Assembly (NCBI GenBank): GCA_017444665.1
Contig: JAFSWC010000064.1
Span: forward strand, 1 to 32,314
DNA from: Oscillospiraceae bacterium
GTDB taxonomy: Bacteria; Bacillota; Clostridia; Oscillospirales; Oscillospiraceae
Length of the DNA: 32,314 bases
Reading direction: 5' to 3'
The notes beneath the pieces are model-generated. The model saw only the letters and a list, made by a program, of their open reading frames with translations. It had not been told where the DNA came from and ran no database searches. This document shows, in pieces, positions 30,540 to 32,314 of the stretch (the stretch's first letter is position 1; the number at the start of each line of letters is the position of its first letter). The position numbers and the translations under genes are program-made.

Positions 30540-31979
30540 ATGAACGAAAAGAAAGCTGCCGCGCTTGCCTTCATTGACGAGACGGCGGCAGTTTATCAGA
30601 AGATCGCGGATAAGATCTGGGAAAACCCGGAGCTGTCCTTAAAGGAATACAAGTCAGCCGCGCTTTACTGCGAGGAGCTCGAAAAGCAGGGCTTTGCCGT
30701 GACAAAGGGGCTCTGCGGGATCGAAACGGCCTTTTGCGGCAGCTTTGGCCACGGCGCGCCCGTGATCGGCATCCTCGGCGAATTTGACGCGCTTTCCTCG
30801 CTGAGCCAGGCGGCCGGAAAGACCGAGCCGGAGGCCATCGTCCCCGGCGGCGCGGGGCACGGCTGCGGCCACAATCTGCTCGGCGCGGGCTCGCTTGCCG
30901 CGGCTGCGGCCGTAAAGCATTATCTCGAGACGAGCGGAAAGAGCGGCACCGTGATCTTTTACGGCTGCCCCGGAGAAGAAGGCGGCAGCGGCAAGGCCTA
31001 TATGGCGCGAGAGGGGTTGTGGAAGCAGCTTGACGCCGCGCTCAGCTGGCACCCCGGCGACGTCAACCAGGTCGAGACCGGCACGAACAACTCCTGTATC
31101 CAGGTGCTCTACAAGTTTTCCGGCGTGGCGGCGCATGCGGCGGGCGATCCCTACAACGGCCGCAGCGCGCTCGACGCGGTGGAGCTGATGAACATCGGCG
31201 TCCAGTTTCTGCGCGAGCATATGACCGACGACTGCCGCATCCATTATGCGATCACGGACGCGGGTGGGGTTTCGCCCAACGTCGTCCAGGCCAAGGCCTC
31301 CGTCCTGTACATGGTGCGGGCCAACAAGGTGGCGGATTCCGTCGCGCTGCAAAAGCGCGTGGACGACATTGCCAAAGGTGCCGCGCTGATGACGGGCACG
31401 AGCTTTAAGCGCGTGTTCATCGACGGCACGGCCGAGCTGCTGCCAAACTATACGCTCGAGGACGTGCTCTACCGCAACATGGCCGAGATCGGCGTCCCGA
31501 AGCCGAGCGCGGAGGAAACGGCCTTTGCCGCGGAGATGAAAAAGACCTTCCCGCCCGAAAAGGGACTTCCCGGCGTCGGGGCGCGCGGCGACGCGGCGAT
31601 CGCGGCGCAGGTGAGAGAGTGGAGCGAAAACGGGACCAGACCGGTCAACGACTTTCTCGCGCCGCTCTACCACGGCACGCTCTTCACCCCCGGCAGCACC
31701 GATGTGGGGGACGTAAGCTGGCTTACGCCGACGGCGCAGATCAATACGGCAGCCTGGCCCTCGGGCATCCCCGGCCACAGCTGGCAGGTCGTGGCCTGCG
31801 GCAAAAGCAGCATGGCGCACAAGGCGATGCTCTATGCCGCCAAGTCTCTGGCCGGCGCGGCGATTGACCTCATTGAAGATGCTTCTCTCCTGGACAAGGC
31901 CAAGGCGGAATTTGCCGAAAAGGCAGCCTCCGGCTATGTCTGCCCGATCGAGGACGGCGCTGTTCCGATCGCGCTGTAA
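30540..31979 (+). CDS. M20-family amidohydrolase (AbgB-like)
   Basis: A 479-aa M20D metallohydrolase resembling AbgB, the B subunit of p-aminobenzoyl-glutamate hydrolase. Metal-site motifs are GEFDAL (about residues 80-85), GHGCGHNLLG (about 106-115), PGEEGGSGKAYM and SWHPGDVN, with the AbgB-typical late segment PGSTDVGDVSWLTPTAQI. It should cut an amide bond of an acyl- or aryl-amino acid or dipeptide; no AbgA partner is seen. It may use substrates brought in by the preceding importer, but that is inference. GAGGTG lies upstream of ATG 30540. Confidence 0.92.
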   Translation: MNEKKAAALAFIDETAAVYQKIADKIWENPELSLKEYKSAALYCEELEKQGFAVTKGLCGIETAFCGSFGHGAPVIGILGEFDALSSLSQAAGKTEPEAIVPGGAGHGCGHNLLGAGSLAAAAAVKHYLETSGKSGTVIFYGCPGEEGGSGKAYMAREGLWKQLDAALSWHPGDVNQVETGTNNSCIQVLYKFSGVAAHAAGDPYNGRSALDAVELMNIGVQFLREHMTDDCRIHYAITDAGGVSPNVVQAKASVLYMVRANKVADSVALQKRVDDIAKGAALMTGTSFKRVFIDGTAELLPNYTLEDVLYRNMAEIGVPKPSAEETAFAAEMKKTFPPEKGLPGVGARGDAAIAAQVREWSENGTRPVNDFLAPLYHGTLFTPGSTDVGDVSWLTPTAQINTAAWPSGIPGHSWQVVACGKSSMAHKAMLYAAKSLAGAAIDLIEDASLLDKAKAEFAEKAASGYVCPIEDGAVPIAL

Positions 31980-31995
31980 CACGTTACAGCATTTC

Positions 31996-32026
31996 GCCCG
32001 CATGCCGAAAGGCATGCGGGCTTTTT
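31996..32026 (+). terminator. Intrinsic terminator after the amidohydrolase gene
   Basis: An 11-bp stem (31996-32006 with 32011-32021) with a GAAA tetraloop and five T (32022-32026). Confidence 0.93.
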
Positions 32027-32036
32027 CGACATAATG

Positions 32037-32063
32037 TTAGCACTCAATGGCAACGAGTGCCAA
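32037..32063 (+). promoter_or_regulatory. CIRCE operator (HrcA binding site)
   Basis: TTAGCACTC (32037-32045), 9 nt, then GAGTGCCAA (32055-32063). It matches the CIRCE consensus TTAGCACTC-N9-GAGTGCTAA with one mismatch. HrcA should repress the downstream Hsp20 gene and release it on heat shock. Confidence 0.93.
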
Positions 32064-32095
32064 CGTTAACAGTTTGTTCATAAAATAGAGGATAT

Positions 32096-32124
32096 TTGTT
32101 CAAAAATGTTTGGTATTTTATATA
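32096..32124 (+). promoter_or_regulatory. Candidate Hsp20 promoter
   Basis: TTGTTC (32096-32101) and TATATA (32119-32124), 17-nt spacer, 62 nt before the ATG. A second weak candidate, TTAACA (32066-32071) with AGGATA at 17 nt, sits directly after CIRCE. Confidence 0.5.
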
Positions 32125-32186
32125 CACAAAGAAACGAGAGACATGTAAAGCCTCTCAGAATTGAAAAACAATTGGAGGTATTCATC

Positions 32187-32314
32187 ATGTTTGAAATCAT
32201 TCCGTTTGATCGTCATATTCGTCATCTTGCCGCTATGGATCCGTTCCGTGAGTTCGACGAGCTCGAACGCAGCTTCTTCGGCAGCAACAGCAGCATGGTT
32301 TCCGCCTTCCGCAC
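32187..32314 (+). CDS. Hsp20/alpha-crystallin small heat-shock protein, 5' part
   Basis: Only 42 complete codons are in the window: MFEIIPFDRHIRHLAAMDPF, then REFDELERSFFGS and so on. This N-terminus is typical of Clostridial Hsp20 proteins, ATP-independent holdases that keep unfolded proteins soluble. The alpha-crystallin domain lies beyond the edge. TTGGAGG lies 8 nt before the ATG. The upstream CIRCE supports a heat-shock role. Confidence 0.85.
   Translation, partial: MFEIIPFDRHIRHLAAMDPFREFDELERSFFGSNSSMVSAFR

Overview
The window is a chromosomal, housekeeping-rich stretch from a high-GC Clostridia bacterium, most likely an Oscillospiraceae/Ruminococcaceae-type gut anaerobe. This is inferred from gene content and style: AGGAGG-type ribosome sites, several TTG starts, YerC, NrdR, HslO, DUF421/DUF4363, a bifunctional Rel, a eukaryote-type hexokinase and a CIRCE-controlled Hsp20. 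I see no phage, insertion sequence, integrase, CRISPR array or toxin-antitoxin pair.

Layout. (1) 1-2340, minus strand: yerC, a SAM methyltransferase and hslO, followed by a tRNA cluster (Val-Phe-Gly) with its own near-consensus promoter. (2) 2447-5277, plus: NfeD, an SPFH/stomatin-like protein and a hexokinase, closed by a strong terminator. (3) 5320-8301: nrdR on plus; a translationally coupled DUF421/DUF4363 pair on minus; divergent from it a NagB-like protein with a degraded active site plus an RluA-type pseudouridine synthase. (4) 8365-12882: a Na/Pi cotransporter with PhoU domain on plus, dus on minus, then an unrecognised membrane-anchored coiled-coil protein on plus. (5) 24368 down to 12912, minus: a very long co-directional array recJ, rel, dtd, MBL hydrolase, sugar nucleotidyltransferase, galE, then an intrinsic terminator abutting a polymer-export set (UDP-GlcNAc 2-epimerase, ABC-2 permease, ABC ATPase, glycosyltransferase). 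(6) 24448-27690: a LOG-family gene divergent from a zinc/manganese-type ABC importer (SBP, ATPase, permease). (7) 27784-32026, plus: an amino-acid ABC importer (SBP, permease, ATPase with large insertions) followed, across a terminator, by an M20 AbgB-like amidohydrolase. (8) 32037-end: CIRCE operator and the start of an Hsp20 gene.

Functional picture. Array 5 makes UDP-sugars (nucleotidyltransferase, GalE, 2-epimerase) and exports and modifies a surface polymer (Wzm/Wzt-like ABC pair, glycosyltransferase), downstream of stringent-response and DNA/tRNA quality-control genes. Regions 6 and 7 are nutrient uptake. I found no convincing new multi-gene system. The items most worth a second look are the NagB-like probable pseudoenzyme, the coiled-coil membrane protein, the amino-acid ABC ATPase with about 65- and 18-residue insertions, the metal-binding protein lacking one canonical His ligand, and two places where a terminator sits directly on the ribosome site of the next gene.
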